A stretch of DNA of 6,796 nucleotides. Source: JBDNIO01 sp041688215 (GTDB lineage: Bacteria > Pseudomonadota > Gammaproteobacteria > Nevskiales > Salinisphaeraceae). The translations under genes and the position numbers were made by a program. Under the pieces are notes generated by a model, which saw only the letters and a list, made by a program, of their open reading frames with translations, had not been told where the DNA came from and did no database searches. The DNA lies in the NCBI GenBank assembly GCA_041688215.1, contig JBDNIO010000221.1:1-6796 (forward strand). The letters are read 5' to 3'. Shown one piece after another: positions 6,700 through 6,796 of this stretch (position 1 is its first letter; each line of letters starts with the position of its first letter).

Positions 6700-6796
6700 A
6701 TGAATATCCGAAACGAGCGCAATGCGGGCGCAAAAGACAGCGTAGCTGACCCTGAGCAGAATGCATCAGCACCGGAGTCGGAGTCAAAATCCGGCG
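6700..6796 (+). CDS. Unidentified gene, N-terminus only (cut by window end)
   Basis: An open frame from ATG 6700 runs 32 codons and then leaves the window. The visible residues (MNIRNERNAGAKDSVADPEQ, then a Ser/Glu/Ala-rich stretch) are hydrophilic and of low complexity. They give no signal peptide, membrane segment or domain. A disordered N-terminal tail ahead of a folded domain is a reasonable reading. In E. coli the neighbour divergent from ygfZ is sdhE, but these residues do not resemble the start of SdhE as I know it. There is no Shine-Dalgarno sequence before the ATG. The frame is open upstream from 6583, so a TTG start at 6661 or a longer form cannot be excluded. I do not recognise the gene. 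Confidence 0.5.
   Translation, partial: MNIRNERNAGAKDSVADPEQNASAPESESKSG

Overview
The window reads as ordinary chromosomal DNA of a gammaproteobacterium. Its release factor 2 and lysyl-tRNA synthetase closely resemble my memory of the E. coli proteins, and the prfB-lysS gene order is the same as in E. coli. The other genes, two OmpA/OprF-type outer-membrane proteins with a thrombospondin type 3 (TSP3) calcium-binding linker and a YgfZ-type folate-binding protein, also fit a Gram-negative gammaproteobacterium. No genus can be assigned safely. No rRNA, tRNA, CRISPR array, transposase or phage gene was seen.

Layout: positions 1-50 hold a palindromic dispersed repeat cut by the window edge. Positions 121-1270 (minus strand) carry an OmpA-family gene and its terminator, and 1443-2629 (minus strand) carry a diverged tandem paralogue with its own terminator. 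Each gene therefore appears to be a separate transcription unit. Positions 2846-3944 (plus strand) encode RF2 (prfB), including the classic in-frame UGA and +1 programmed frameshift near codon 25. A 71-bp inverted repeat built of 9-bp units lies in the gap before lysS (4132-5652, plus strand). The ygfZ gene (5625-6614, minus strand) converges on lysS and overlaps its 3' end by 28 bp. An unidentified plus-strand gene starts at about 6700, divergent from ygfZ, and runs off the window.

Together: prfB and lysS are translation genes, in termination at UGA/UAA and in lysine charging, and they probably form an operon interrupted by the repeat. YgfZ is a one-carbon/iron-sulfur maintenance factor. The OmpA paralogues link the outer membrane to peptidoglycan. 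No gap without a gene exceeds 225 bp.

I found no convincing new multi-gene system. The points worth a second look are the weakened Shine-Dalgarno-like element at the prfB frameshift site, the repeat inside the prfB-lysS unit, a cluster of three GATC sites with an 11-bp periodic direct repeat upstream of the second ompA gene, and a lysS C-terminal tail that coincides exactly with the overlap with ygfZ.
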